Source: Bacillota bacterium
GTDB lineage: Bacteria > Bacillota > Clostridia > Lachnospirales > Lachnospiraceae
Direction of reading: 5' to 3'
Assembly (NCBI GenBank): GCA_023436765.1
Contig: JAEZHX010000218.1
Location: forward strand, 1-16,671
DNA length: 16,671 bases
The notes beneath the pieces are model-generated. The model saw only the letters and a list, made by a program, of their open reading frames with translations, had not been told where the DNA came from and did no database searches. The position numbers and the translations under genes were made by a program. Numbering within the stretch: position 1 is the stretch's first letter; each line of letters starts with the position of its first letter. This document shows positions 1 to 6,907 of the stretch, one piece after another.

Positions 1-181
1 CCTTCATATCCCATTTTACCGGGGCTGCTTTTACCACGTTGGTTGTGAAGGTTCCTGCTCCCTTTGCCGGTACTGTAGAGTATACCAGCGCCAGGTCCTT
101 CCTCTTCTTCTTTATTCCCGCGTAGATGCCCGCTGCCTTATATCCTTTCGCAGCTGTAACACCGCCAATAATCTCCTTCAT
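1..181 (-). CDS. argJ: ArgJ, glutamate N-acetyltransferase (5' part only)
   Basis: This is the N-terminal 60 codons of ornithine acetyltransferase; the rest lies beyond the left edge. ArgJ moves the acetyl group from N-acetylornithine to glutamate in the cyclic arginine pathway. Bifunctional members also use acetyl-CoA, which this fragment cannot show. The visible residues carry the family's opening signature: GGVTAAKGYKAAGIYAGIK at about residues 6-24, then a DLALVYS-like strand, VPAKGAGTFTTN and VKAAPV. The ATG at 181 is chosen because GGAG lies about 6 bases before it and the family normally starts just before the GGVTA motif. It begins 32 bp after the stop of the GNAT gene on the same strand, so the two are very probably co-transcribed. 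The catalytic Thr and autocleavage site are outside the window. Identification is confident from the signature alone. Confidence 0.9.
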   Translation of the reverse strand, partial: MKEIIGGVTAAKGYKAAGIYAGIKKKRKDLALVYSTVPAKGAGTFTTNVVKAAPVKWDMK

Positions 182-213
182 ATTCTGCTCCGTTCTGCCG
201 ACCGCTTCGGCTG

Positions 214-639
214 TTAGTTGTCATTCTCCAGGCTAAGGGCATACAGGTTCAAATCATCCCGTCTTATCCAACCCGATCTGCTCCAGAAGTCATTTCCCTG
301 ATCGTTGTTCTTCAAGGCCATCAATGTCAGCTTGTGTATTTGTTCCTCTTTCATAATCTTGATCACCTGCTGAACCAGTTCTGTTCCGATTCGTCTTCGC
401 CTGTATTCCGTATCCACACATGCATGGTAAATATGTCCCCGCCTGCCATCATGCCCGCTCAAAATGGTACCTACGATACGTCCATCCTCAATTGCCACGA
501 AGTTTGAGGCCGGATTACGCAGCAGAAACCTTAAAATACCTTCCCTGGAATCATCCAATCCGCTGAGACCCAACCCGGGAGTGTTCTTCCATAAACGGCA
601 GATTTCATCATAATCATCAATTGTCAGTAGTCTGATCAC
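214..639 (-). CDS. GNAT acetyltransferase, YpeA-like, heading the argJ operon
   Basis: A 141-residue single-domain acyl-CoA N-acetyltransferase. Its order resembles YpeA: DDYDEICRLW near residue 8, the central strand VGTILSGHDGRRG at 56-68, the acetyl-CoA loop YRRRRIGTEL at 79-88, and a late GNDFWSRSGW at 115-124. In the usual R-x-x-G-x-G/A pattern the first glycine is Arg here (R83), a single-base GGA-to-CGA type difference. The start is set at the GTG at 639, because GGAG lies 8 bases upstream. An in-frame GTG at 648 overlaps that Shine-Dalgarno sequence and is unlikely. The gene sits between an ARG-box-like promoter and argJ, 32 bp before argJ, which suggests a role in arginine synthesis, perhaps a short N-acetylglutamate synthase. 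That role is inference; the substrate cannot be read from the sequence. Confidence 0.85.
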   Translation of the reverse strand: MIRLLTIDDYDEICRLWKNTPGLGLSGLDDSREGILRFLLRNPASNFVAIEDGRIVGTILSGHDGRRGHIYHACVDTEYRRRRIGTELVQQVIKIMKEEQIHKLTLMALKNNDQGNDFWSRSGWIRRDDLNLYALSLENDN

Positions 640-698
640 AGATATCACTCCTTATCCTCTTGCATATCCATCCATGTGAAATATGTCCGGAATAATTT

Positions 699-733
699 TT
701 TATAATTATACATTGAAACTAAATTTTATGCAA
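699..733 (-). promoter_or_regulatory. Promoter of GNAT-argJ with ARG-box-like operators
   Basis: Reading the minus strand, a -35 TTGCAT (733-728) and a perfect -10 TATAAT (710-705) are 17 bp apart, placing transcription start near 698 and leaving a leader of about 58 nt. The sequence TGTATAATTATAAA (712-699) matches the ARG-box core TGNATWWWWATNCA at all but one position and covers the -10. A weaker match begins at the -35 (732-719), 20 bp away. ArgR/AhrC repressors bind such boxes with arginine as co-repressor. The promoter starts just after the maf stop codon, so this operon need not depend on maf transcription. Confidence 0.6.
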
Positions 734-752
734 TACCTAATTTAGTTTTTTT
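716..752 (+). terminator. AT-rich inverted repeat with T run, terminator-like on plus strand
   Basis: AAACTAAATT (716-725) and AATTTAGTTT (739-748) are perfect 10-bp arms around a 13-nt loop. On the plus strand they are followed by a T run to 752, so the shape is that of an intrinsic terminator reading against maf. On the minus strand there is no U tract. The maf stop codon and the -35 of the GNAT-argJ promoter lie inside the structure. The stem has almost no GC pairs, so real termination is doubtful; the inverted repeat itself is certain. Confidence 0.35.
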
Positions 753-1336
753 ATATTTATTCCTTCTTCCAGAAGCTTCTCATAGATTCGGGCAATCGGA
801 AAGCCTACCACATTATAATAATCTCCTGCAATCTCCCTGACGTGGATTCCGAATTTACCCTGGATTGCATAAGCTCCTGCCTTATCCATCGGTTCTCCCG
901 TAGCGATATAATCTTCAATCTGTTCCATCGTAAGCCTCTGGACCGTTACCTTGGTCCCTACCGCAAAGCTCAGGCTCCTGTCAGAGCTGTCTTTTCTTAT
1001 TATAATGTGTACTCCGGTAAATACCTCATGGACAGCATCTGAAAGCATGGTAAGCATCCTTACTGCATCCTCTTTATCTTTGGGCTTACCCAGGGCCTGT
1101 CCGCCATAGAATACCATGGTATCCGCTCCGATGAGAATCAGATCTCCTGTATCATTTCCCAAAGCTTCGGCTACAGCCCTCACTTTCTTACCGGCCAGCG
1201 CTTTGACCATCTCCGCCGGTTCGGTTTCCTCTACGATTTCCTCCACATTTGCCGGGACCGTGTCAAAGGGGATTCCCATAGTCTCCATAATTTCCTTGCG
1301 GCGGGGTGATTCAGATGCGAGAATAATTCTGTACAT
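737..1336 (-). CDS. maf: Maf-family nucleotide pyrophosphatase
   Basis: A 199-residue Maf/YhdE-type enzyme, close to the usual family length. Members hydrolyse non-canonical or house-cleaning nucleoside triphosphates (dTTP/UTP or m5UTP-type) to monophosphates and were first named for septum inhibition. Visible motifs are ASESPRRKEI at 7-16 (phosphate-binding loop), GADTMV at 70-75 with the catalytic Asp72, GKPKDKEDA at 83-91, TGEPMDKAGAYAIQG at 146-160 and NVVGFP at 175-180. The ATG at 1336 is chosen because translation then starts directly at MYRIILASESPRR and AAGGAAGG lies about 10 bases before it. The in-frame ATG at 1369 has no ribosome binding site and adds 11 residues foreign to the family. 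It has its own promoter and lies between two arginine genes without an obvious functional link to them. Confidence 0.93.
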   Translation of the reverse strand: MYRIILASESPRRKEIMETMGIPFDTVPANVEEIVEETEPAEMVKALAGKKVRAVAEALGNDTGDLILIGADTMVFYGGQALGKPKDKEDAVRMLTMLSDAVHEVFTGVHIIIRKDSSDRSLSFAVGTKVTVQRLTMEQIEDYIATGEPMDKAGAYAIQGKFGIHVREIAGDYYNVVGFPIARIYEKLLEEGINIKKLN

Positions 1337-1461
1337 GCTTTCCAATCCTTCCTTTCTAATGAATTTCATTTACTTTTGCTGTTTATGTGAGAACGATCAC
1401 CTATTTCTTTTCGTAATAAAATCGTCCGTGCCTTCCTATAATGATTAACCCTATCATCTAT

Positions 1462-1489
1462 ATTATAAATCATGGAAGAAAACTGTAAA
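1462..1489 (-). promoter_or_regulatory. Probable sigma-A promoter of maf
   Basis: On the minus strand TTTACA (1489-1484) and a perfect TATAAT (1467-1462) are separated by 16 bp. Transcription would start near 1455, leaving a leader of about 120 nt before the maf ATG at 1336. The leader contains only short hairpins and no recognisable riboswitch. The promoter is back to back with the argG promoter. Confidence 0.55.
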
Positions 1490-1526
1490 GAGGCAGGATG
1501 TAAACTTATCGCAAGATACTTACTAT

Positions 1527-1591
1527 TGTATTTTTATACTTTTTTCTTATTCACTATTGCATAATAATAAAATTTGTTGTATATTTAACCA
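1527..1591 (+). promoter_or_regulatory. argG promoter with three ARG-box-like sites
   Basis: A -35 TTGCAT (1557-1562) and a -10 TATATT (1580-1585) are 17 bp apart. Three segments each match 13 of 14 positions of the ARG-box core TGNATWWWWATNCA: TGTATTTTTATACT (1527-1540), TGCATAATAATAAA (1558-1571, over the -35) and TGTATATTTAACCA (1578-1591, over the -10). The downstream pair is 20 bp apart, suiting an ArgR hexamer on one DNA face; the third lies 31 bp further upstream. The DNA is very AT-rich, so single matches are weak evidence and the spacing is the stronger argument. Confidence 0.6.
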
Positions 1592-1630
1592 AACAATAAA
1601 ATTTGCACCTAAACTGAAGGAGGTTTTCAT

Positions 1631-2848
1631 ATGAAAGAAAAGGTTATTCTTGCTTATTCCGGTGGTTTGGATACTACCGCAATCATTCCCTGGCTCAAGG
1701 AAAATTATGACTATGAAGTGATCTGTGTCTGCATCGATGTCGGACAGGGGAATGAGCTGGATGGTCTGGAGGAGAGAGCAAAGCTATCCGGCGCAACCAA
1801 GCTATATATAGAAGATGTAGTGGATGAATTTGTGACTGACTATGTCCTGCCCTGCGTGAAAGCCGGAGCAGTATATGAACATAAATATCTTCTCGGTACT
1901 TCCATGGCAAGACCGGTCATAGCTAAGAGGCTGGTCGAAATTGCCAAGAAGGAAGGAGCTACCGCTATCTGTCATGGTGCTACAGGTAAGGGTAATGATC
2001 AGGTACGCTTCGAGCTTACGATTAAAGCACTTGCTCCGGAGCTTAAGATCATCGCACCCTGGAGAATCTGGACGCTGTCCTCCCGTGAAGAGGAGATTGA
2101 GTATTGTGCTAAACATGGTATTCACCTGCCCTTCTCTTCCGATAACAGCTATTCCCGCGACCGTAACCTTTGGCATATCAGTCATGAGGGCCTTGAGCTG
2201 GAAGACCCTGCAAATGCACCGAATTATGACCATCTGCTGGTACTTGGCGTAGCTCCCGAGAAGGCACCCGAGGAGGGGGTAAGTTTAAGCCTCTCCTTCG
2301 ATAAGGGTATCCCTACCGCATTAAACGGTGAAAAAATGTCTCCTACGGATATCATCAAAGAATTAAACCTGATCGGAGGCAAACATGGTATCGGAATTAT
2401 CGATATCGTAGAGAACCGCGTGGTGGGCATGAAATCCCGCGGTGTTTATGAGACTCCCGGAGGAACGATCCTAATGGAAGCCCATACCCAGCTGGAAGAG
2501 CTGATTCTTGACCGAGCTACGATCACTGCCAAGAAAGAGGTCGGAAACCGCTTTGCCGATATTGTGTACGAGGGTAAATGGTTTACACCATTAAGAGAGG
2601 CATATCAAGCTTTTGTTGATGTAACTCAGGAGTATGTTACCGGAGAGGTAAAGCTCAAGCTTTACAAAGGAAATATTATAAAACAGGGAACCACTTCACC
2701 TTATTCCCTGTATAATGAAAGTATTGCTTCCTTTACAACCGGCCAGTTATACAATCATCATGATGCAGAAGGCTTCATAAACCTGTTCGGCTTATCCCTT
2801 AAGGTACGGGCCATGAAAATGAATTCTCTGAAAAATAACGACAATTAG
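1631..2848 (+). CDS. argG: Argininosuccinate synthase
   Basis: A 405-residue cytoplasmic ligase that joins citrulline and aspartate with ATP to give argininosuccinate, the penultimate step of arginine synthesis. The N-type ATP pyrophosphatase loop AYSGGLDTT is at residues 8-16. The conserved substrate segment HGATGKGNDQVRFE is at 115-128, and EDPANAPN and the C-terminal tetramer region are present. Length is normal for the family. The ATG has an ideal AAGGAGG 7 bases upstream. argH does not follow: the gene is monocistronic, ending at a strong hairpin, with a convergent hydrolase beyond. Regulation by ArgR is suggested by the ARG-box-like sites in its promoter. The partner argJ operon lies about 1 kb away on the opposite strand, with maf between. 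Confidence 0.98.
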   Translation: MKEKVILAYSGGLDTTAIIPWLKENYDYEVICVCIDVGQGNELDGLEERAKLSGATKLYIEDVVDEFVTDYVLPCVKAGAVYEHKYLLGTSMARPVIAKRLVEIAKKEGATAICHGATGKGNDQVRFELTIKALAPELKIIAPWRIWTLSSREEEIEYCAKHGIHLPFSSDNSYSRDRNLWHISHEGLELEDPANAPNYDHLLVLGVAPEKAPEEGVSLSLSFDKGIPTALNGEKMSPTDIIKELNLIGGKHGIGIIDIVENRVVGMKSRGVYETPGGTILMEAHTQLEELILDRATITAKKEVGNRFADIVYEGKWFTPLREAYQAFVDVTQEYVTGEVKLKLYKGNIIKQGTTSPYSLYNESIASFTTGQLYNHHDAEGFINLFGLSLKVRAMKMNSLKNNDN

Positions 2849-2857
2849 TAATACAAG

Positions 2858-2887
2858 AAGACCCGGCTATCACTTTAGCCGGGTCTT
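2858..2887 (+). terminator. Intrinsic terminator of argG, possibly bidirectional
   Basis: A perfect 12-bp stem (AAGACCCGGCTA, 2858-2869, and TAGCCGGGTCTT, 2876-2887) encloses a 6-nt loop and lies 10 bp after the argG stop. The U tract is short on the plus strand. On the minus strand the stem is followed by a moderately T-rich stretch, so the hairpin may also stop the convergent operon ending at 2979. Confidence 0.85.
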
Positions 2888-2978
2888 TACATATGCATCT
2901 ATTCTGCTGAAATCAGCTGTAGACGTTAGAGAAGCATTTAGAACGTAATAGGTGTGACGGGATAAGAAACGGTAAACC

Positions 2979-3863
2979 TCAGGGGTTATATTTTTGCAGG
3001 AATTCATCTACCCTTTTCGCATAGCCGGCGCGGTTCTTAAGGCAGCTTTGTGCATGGGCAGCCCCAGCCACCAGATAGAGTGCCTTCTTATCCTTCTTAC
3101 AGTCATACATCTGTTTCGCCATAGTGGCAGGTACAAAACAGTCCTTCTTCCCATGAATAAATAGAATGGGTGTATCTATCCGGCTGACAACCTTAATCGG
3201 GGAGACATCCCGATACCAAAAGCCTGCCCGCAGGTACGTAATCAGACTTTCCAATGGTATCAGAAGCTTCGGCAAATGATAATAGGTCTTTAGCTGATGC
3301 TTCAGCAGCTCCTTTAAATCAGAATAAGCACAGTCAGAAATCACACAACGAATCCTGGAGTCTATTTCTGAGTGTAAAATAACAGTTGCCCCTCCCATAG
3401 ATTCCCCATGGGTGATCATCTTCGTCTCCGGCCCGAACCGGTTGCAGCACCAGTCCACAATCTTCTTTAAGTCATATTTCTCGAAATACCCCATAGAGGT
3501 ATATGCTTTCCCGCTTAGTCCGTGATTTCTGTGGTCATAGATCACAACGCGATAACCCAGTCTCAGAAACAGTTCCGCATAAATCAGACTTCCATACTTT
3601 GAGTGGGAAAAACCATGACACAGAATCGCCAGTTTATCTCCGGCTCTCTCCGGCTCCAGAAGCTCGCAGGAAAGTAGATATCCGAAATCGGACAACACCG
3701 TAAATTTCTGTTTATCGGTCCTCTCATAAGCCTCCCGATTAAATCTACCCAAACGTGCCTCCATCCGAAAAATCTTATCACAGGACAAATGCTTTGGCTT
3801 CAGGACTAGATCCGTTAACCACCACAGCCCGGCGGCAAACCATAAGAACAGATATTTGACCAC
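2979..3863 (-). CDS. Membrane-anchored alpha/beta hydrolase
   Basis: A 294-residue serine hydrolase resembling the YqkD-like group. Residues 3-20 form one hydrophobic segment that probably anchors it to the membrane or acts as an uncleaved signal. The alpha/beta core shows the oxyanion-hole HGF at 83-85, the nucleophile elbow GESMGG with Ser155, HGKKD with Asp241, and AGAAHAQS with His270, giving a complete Ser-Asp-His triad. The start is the GTG at 3863, with AAAGGGG about 9 bases before it. It is the last gene of the minus-strand run, 63 bp after the glycerophosphodiesterase, and converges on argG. Substrate is unknown; esterase, lipase or peptidase-like activity is possible. The pairing with another membrane-anchored phosphodiesterase hints at lipid or envelope metabolism, by context only. 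Confidence 0.87.
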   Translation of the reverse strand: MVKYLFLWFAAGLWWLTDLVLKPKHLSCDKIFRMEARLGRFNREAYERTDKQKFTVLSDFGYLLSCELLEPERAGDKLAILCHGFSHSKYGSLIYAELFLRLGYRVVIYDHRNHGLSGKAYTSMGYFEKYDLKKIVDWCCNRFGPETKMITHGESMGGATVILHSEIDSRIRCVISDCAYSDLKELLKHQLKTYYHLPKLLIPLESLITYLRAGFWYRDVSPIKVVSRIDTPILFIHGKKDCFVPATMAKQMYDCKKDKKALYLVAGAAHAQSCLKNRAGYAKRVDEFLQKYNP

Positions 3864-3926
3864 AACTATAAGCCCCTTTCCATAATGTAAAAGGCTTCCC
3901 CTGTTTCGTCAATTTATACTGTTCTC

Positions 3927-4772
3927 TCACTCCGTATCAGAGGAATCCTTTTTCGATGAAGGGAGAAAATTCTCGAAGATAAACAGGTCATAATAGGTTT
4001 TATTTCCTGCATATTCCTCCTCGGTCCGGATGGTCCAGGCCACCGTCCTGATCCGGTAGAGCTTCCTGCACAGAGTAAAGGACAGCCCCTTCCGATAGAC
4101 ATGCTGATAGGCAATAAAATCCGGTTTTGTGTAGAAATTAAACAACAGGTGTTTTAACAAAAAGAACTGGAATTTGCTTCCCTCCATCTTCTCTCTGATA
4201 AAATCAGTAGATAACTGTCCCCTGACCACCTTGGGATAATGTCTGCGATACCAGGCCAGCCCAAAGGGATTAAAGGATTCAATACAGTATATTCCCTGAT
4301 AATCATTCAGCAGCTTTGATACAGCTTCACAGGTGGGGCCGGGGCTCCAGGGAATCTTTAGCTCCACGATCAGCGGTACCTTCCCTCCCACCAGTCTAAG
4401 AACCTCTTCAAAGGTTGGTATTTGCTCCTCGGATTGAAACAAACGATATTGCTTTAACTCCTCATACGTGAACTCAGATACCTTACGGTCAACACCGCAG
4501 GCACGCTTCAGGTTATAGTCATGAATGATAACCGGGACCTTATCCTTCGTCAGCTGAACATCCAATTCTATTCCATAATGATTGTGGACAGCCAGCTGAA
4601 AGGCTTTCAGCGAATTCTCCGGTGCATCGGAATGATTATTATGAAGCCCACGGTGAGCATAAAGCCAACCATCTAGCTCCTTTAATCCGGGATTGCGGGT
4701 AAGCTTCGGCATGATTGCCAGCAAATATATAATTACGATGACTGCTGCTATAATAAGTAATTTAACCAACAT
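3927..4772 (-). CDS. Membrane-anchored glycerophosphodiester phosphodiesterase
   Basis: A 281-residue GDPD-family enzyme. Residues 2-20 are strongly hydrophobic, giving one N-terminal membrane anchor. The TIM-barrel catalytic residues follow: AHRG at 39-42 (His40, Arg41), PENS at 51-54 (Glu52), ELDVQLTKD at 69-77 (Glu69, Asp71) and HD at 84-85 (His84). Members cleave glycerophosphodiesters such as glycerophosphoglycerol to sn-glycerol-3-phosphate and an alcohol; anchored forms may also act on lipoteichoic-acid-like polymers. The ATG at 4772 has GGAG 10 bases upstream. It starts 31 bp after the MFS stop and precedes the alpha/beta hydrolase. The family call is firm; the substrate is not. Confidence 0.93.
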   Translation of the reverse strand: MLVKLLIIAAVIVIIYLLAIMPKLTRNPGLKELDGWLYAHRGLHNNHSDAPENSLKAFQLAVHNHYGIELDVQLTKDKVPVIIHDYNLKRACGVDRKVSEFTYEELKQYRLFQSEEQIPTFEEVLRLVGGKVPLIVELKIPWSPGPTCEAVSKLLNDYQGIYCIESFNPFGLAWYRRHYPKVVRGQLSTDFIREKMEGSKFQFFLLKHLLFNFYTKPDFIAYQHVYRKGLSFTLCRKLYRIRTVAWTIRTEEEYAGNKTYYDLFIFENFLPSSKKDSSDTE

Positions 4773-4803
4773 CTGTCTTATGCTCCTTCAAAGTAGATAT
4801 GCT

Positions 4804-6099
4804 TTAGTCCTCCGTATCAAAGTTTTCTAATACAGCTCTCTTCTCCGGTTTGGAGTCTCCATGCTTAACGAACAGCATCGTTCCCAGTGAGGCCAGTGAG
4901 AAAACAACCGCATAGGGGAACAAAGTACGATATGATACATGCTCCAGCAAATACCCTGATACAATCGGTGTGATCGCCTGAGAGGCCATCGAGAAGGTAT
5001 AGTAATATCCGGTATATCTTCCTGTATCGGCTCCCTTACACATCTCTACCACCATCGGGTAAGAATTTACATTAATTGCCGCCCATCCAATTCCGGTGAA
5101 GGCAAAGATTACATTTACAAAGAAAGAATAACTGGTGATCTGGAAGCCAATGAAATAGGACAATGACATCAGAATAATCCCTCCTAGGATCACCTTTTTA
5201 CGGCCCAGCTTCGTGGAGACGATACCGATGGGAATATAGCTGATCAATGCAGCAATCAGAGCAATCATCAAAGGATCAGCAAAATTCCCTTCCTGCAGAC
5301 CCCAGACACGGGTCGCATATCTGGAGAATGCGGATTTCACTGCATTATATGCAAAGAACCACAGGAATATTGAGGACATAATGAAGATAAAGCTTCTTCG
5401 TACGTCCCTTGGCATCTTAGGTTCACTTTGTTCCTTCTTTCCTGAAGATGAAACCTCAGCGGAAGCTTCCGTTTGCTCCTTTCCCTCAGGGTTGTAATAG
5501 AAGGAGAGCTTTCTCTCCTTGATCGTAAGGACAAGCAGTACAACCGCACCTACCATAAGGGCAACCACTGCCAGGAATACCGGCATATTGGAGGAGCCCT
5601 CCTGCTCCGTATATAGAGTCTTAATTACCACCAGGGTGTATGCTCCCCCCAGCGTTCCCATCAGATTGATGATCGCATTCGCTTTGCTACGCATGGGCTT
5701 CGGAGTGATATCGGGCATCAGGGCGACTGCCGGAGACCGGTAAAGACCCATTGCGATCAATACCATACCCAGTGCCACTAAGAACAGGTACAGATTTCCG
5801 ATCTGCTCCGCAATGGGCATGGTGATGATAAATACAGCAGCTAATCCGGTACCGGCAACGATGAATGGAATCCTTCGTCCGAATCTGGTATTCACCCGGT
5901 CCGAGAAAGCACCGATCAGAGGCAGCAGAAAGAGTGCAAGTATGTTGTCCAGAGCCATCACGACACCGGTGGCTGTCTCCTTCATCCCGAAGCTACGCTC
6001 CAGCATCTTCGGTACCACATTGTCATACATTTCCCAGAAAGCACAGATTGACATAAACGCAAGTCCTACAAAGAAAGTCCTCTTATAATTTAACTTCAT
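4804..6099 (-). CDS. MFS transporter, SLC45/GPH-like
   Basis: A 431-residue polytopic carrier with two hydrophobic halves of about six helices each, joined by a hydrophilic loop at roughly residues 193-235 rich in Glu, Ser and Lys. The first cytoplasmic loop carries a motif-A-like GAFSDRVNTRFGRRIP at 63-78. The stretch RSPAVALMPDITPKPMRSKA at 121-140 and the late GRYTGYYYTFSMASQ are typical of SLC45-like proteins annotated in clostridia. Relatives move sugars or sugar conjugates with a cation, but nothing here fixes the substrate. GGGAGG sits 4-5 bases before the ATG. It lies 28 bp after the RNA methyltransferase and 31 bp before the glycerophosphodiesterase, consistent with one operon. Confidence 0.88.
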   Translation of the reverse strand: MKLNYKRTFFVGLAFMSICAFWEMYDNVVPKMLERSFGMKETATGVVMALDNILALFLLPLIGAFSDRVNTRFGRRIPFIVAGTGLAAVFIITMPIAEQIGNLYLFLVALGMVLIAMGLYRSPAVALMPDITPKPMRSKANAIINLMGTLGGAYTLVVIKTLYTEQEGSSNMPVFLAVVALMVGAVVLLVLTIKERKLSFYYNPEGKEQTEASAEVSSSGKKEQSEPKMPRDVRRSFIFIMSSIFLWFFAYNAVKSAFSRYATRVWGLQEGNFADPLMIALIAALISYIPIGIVSTKLGRKKVILGGIILMSLSYFIGFQITSYSFFVNVIFAFTGIGWAAINVNSYPMVVEMCKGADTGRYTGYYYTFSMASQAITPIVSGYLLEHVSYRTLFPYAVVFSLASLGTMLFVKHGDSKPEKRAVLENFDTED

Positions 6100-6113
6100 A
6101 CTGCCTCCCTCTT

Positions 6114-6126
6114 CCGCGATCCGCGG
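6114..6126. repeat. Short GC inverted repeat between two operon genes
   Basis: CCGCG and CGCGG flank ATC in the 28-bp gap between the RNA methyltransferase stop and the MFS start, just upstream of the MFS ribosome binding site. It could form a small mRNA hairpin, for example an RNase or RNA-stability boundary. It has no U tract, so it is not a terminator. Confidence 0.4.
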
Positions 6127-6127
6127 C

Positions 6128-6874
6128 TTATACTTTATTGTATTTTTTTCTTGAATTACTCATAAACACATAGGCTCCGATCCCAACTGCAATGGTCAGA
6201 TTCAGGGAATCTACCTCCGGAGACTGAGGAATGAAGATGCTGGTTCCCACCTCCTGATAGGAAGCGTCGAGTCCCGTTGCCTCGTTTCCGAAAACAAGGG
6301 AAAATAAATCTGCTTTCGGACACTCCCCCAGTGTAAGAGTCTTCTCACCATTTAACATAAAGGTAAAAATCTCATGCCGTCCAAACTGCTGCCTATATTC
6401 CGCAAAGGAATAATACTGACGGAAATTCAGCTTAAACAATGCTCCCATGGAGGAGCGCACTGTCTTAGGATGGAACAGATCAGCTCCCGGAAGGATGATT
6501 GCGATATCATATATTCCGAAACCAACCGCTGTACGGAGAATTGTCCCCAGATTACCCATGTTACTCGGGTTTACTAAAACAATATGTGGTCTGTTGCTGC
6601 TAAGTTCACAGCCATATTTGTTAAATACACCTGCTACGTAACAGTTCTCCTTATCGCTGAGCTTCGTGATCAGCTTATCATTCTGTTCAATCAATATCCT
6701 GTGTTTATAACATAGCTCGTTCAGTTTCTGGATATCCGTATAACCGGAATGCACTACTACCTTACGGACCTGCTCCGGTCTTGCCATAATCAGCTCATAG
6801 GTCGGAAATGCCCCCAGAGTATAGGAATATTCCGCCTCCTTCTTATAAGGCTTCACCTGCTGCTGTTCCATCAT
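6128..6874 (-). CDS. TrmH/SpoU-family RNA 2'-O-methyltransferase
   Basis: A 248-residue SPOUT-fold enzyme that would transfer methyl from S-adenosylmethionine to a ribose 2'-OH in tRNA or rRNA. Motif 1 is NPSNMGNLGTILRTA at 102-116 (Asn105, Arg114). Motif 2 is FGNEATGLD at 195-203. Motif 3 is IPQSPEVDSLNLTIAV at 215-230, from the deep trefoil knot. The N-terminal 95 residues form a small substrate-recognition-type domain with a stretch (VHSGYTDIQKLNELCYKH) typical of such extensions. Two ATGs are adjacent at 6874 and 6871; GAAGGG lies about 10 bases before the first. The target nucleotide cannot be deduced. It lies 33 bp after the TIM-barrel gene. Confidence 0.9.
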   Translation of the reverse strand: MMEQQQVKPYKKEAEYSYTLGAFPTYELIMARPEQVRKVVVHSGYTDIQKLNELCYKHRILIEQNDKLITKLSDKENCYVAGVFNKYGCELSSNRPHIVLVNPSNMGNLGTILRTAVGFGIYDIAIILPGADLFHPKTVRSSMGALFKLNFRQYYSFAEYRQQFGRHEIFTFMLNGEKTLTLGECPKADLFSLVFGNEATGLDASYQEVGTSIFIPQSPEVDSLNLTIAVGIGAYVFMSNSRKKYNKV

Positions 6875-6907
6875 ATTCTCTGCCCTTCTTCCTGTAACTC
6901 AACTAAA

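Noticed and set aside
1116..1448. A 110-codon plus-strand open frame
   Set aside because: It lies opposite the N-terminal part of maf and reads as a low-complexity Ser/Thr/Ile shadow with no ribosome binding site of note.
1802..2233. A 143-codon minus-strand open frame within argG
   Set aside because: It is a shadow frame of the highly conserved argG coding sequence.
2906..2917. GCTGA/TCAGC inverted repeat after argG
   Set aside because: It is too short, with a 2-nt centre; the 12-bp stem at 2858-2887 already explains termination.
3864..3905. Imperfect hairpin covering the hydrolase ribosome binding site
   Set aside because: AAGCC/GGCTT pairing needs a bulge and is short; it is too weak to claim SD masking.
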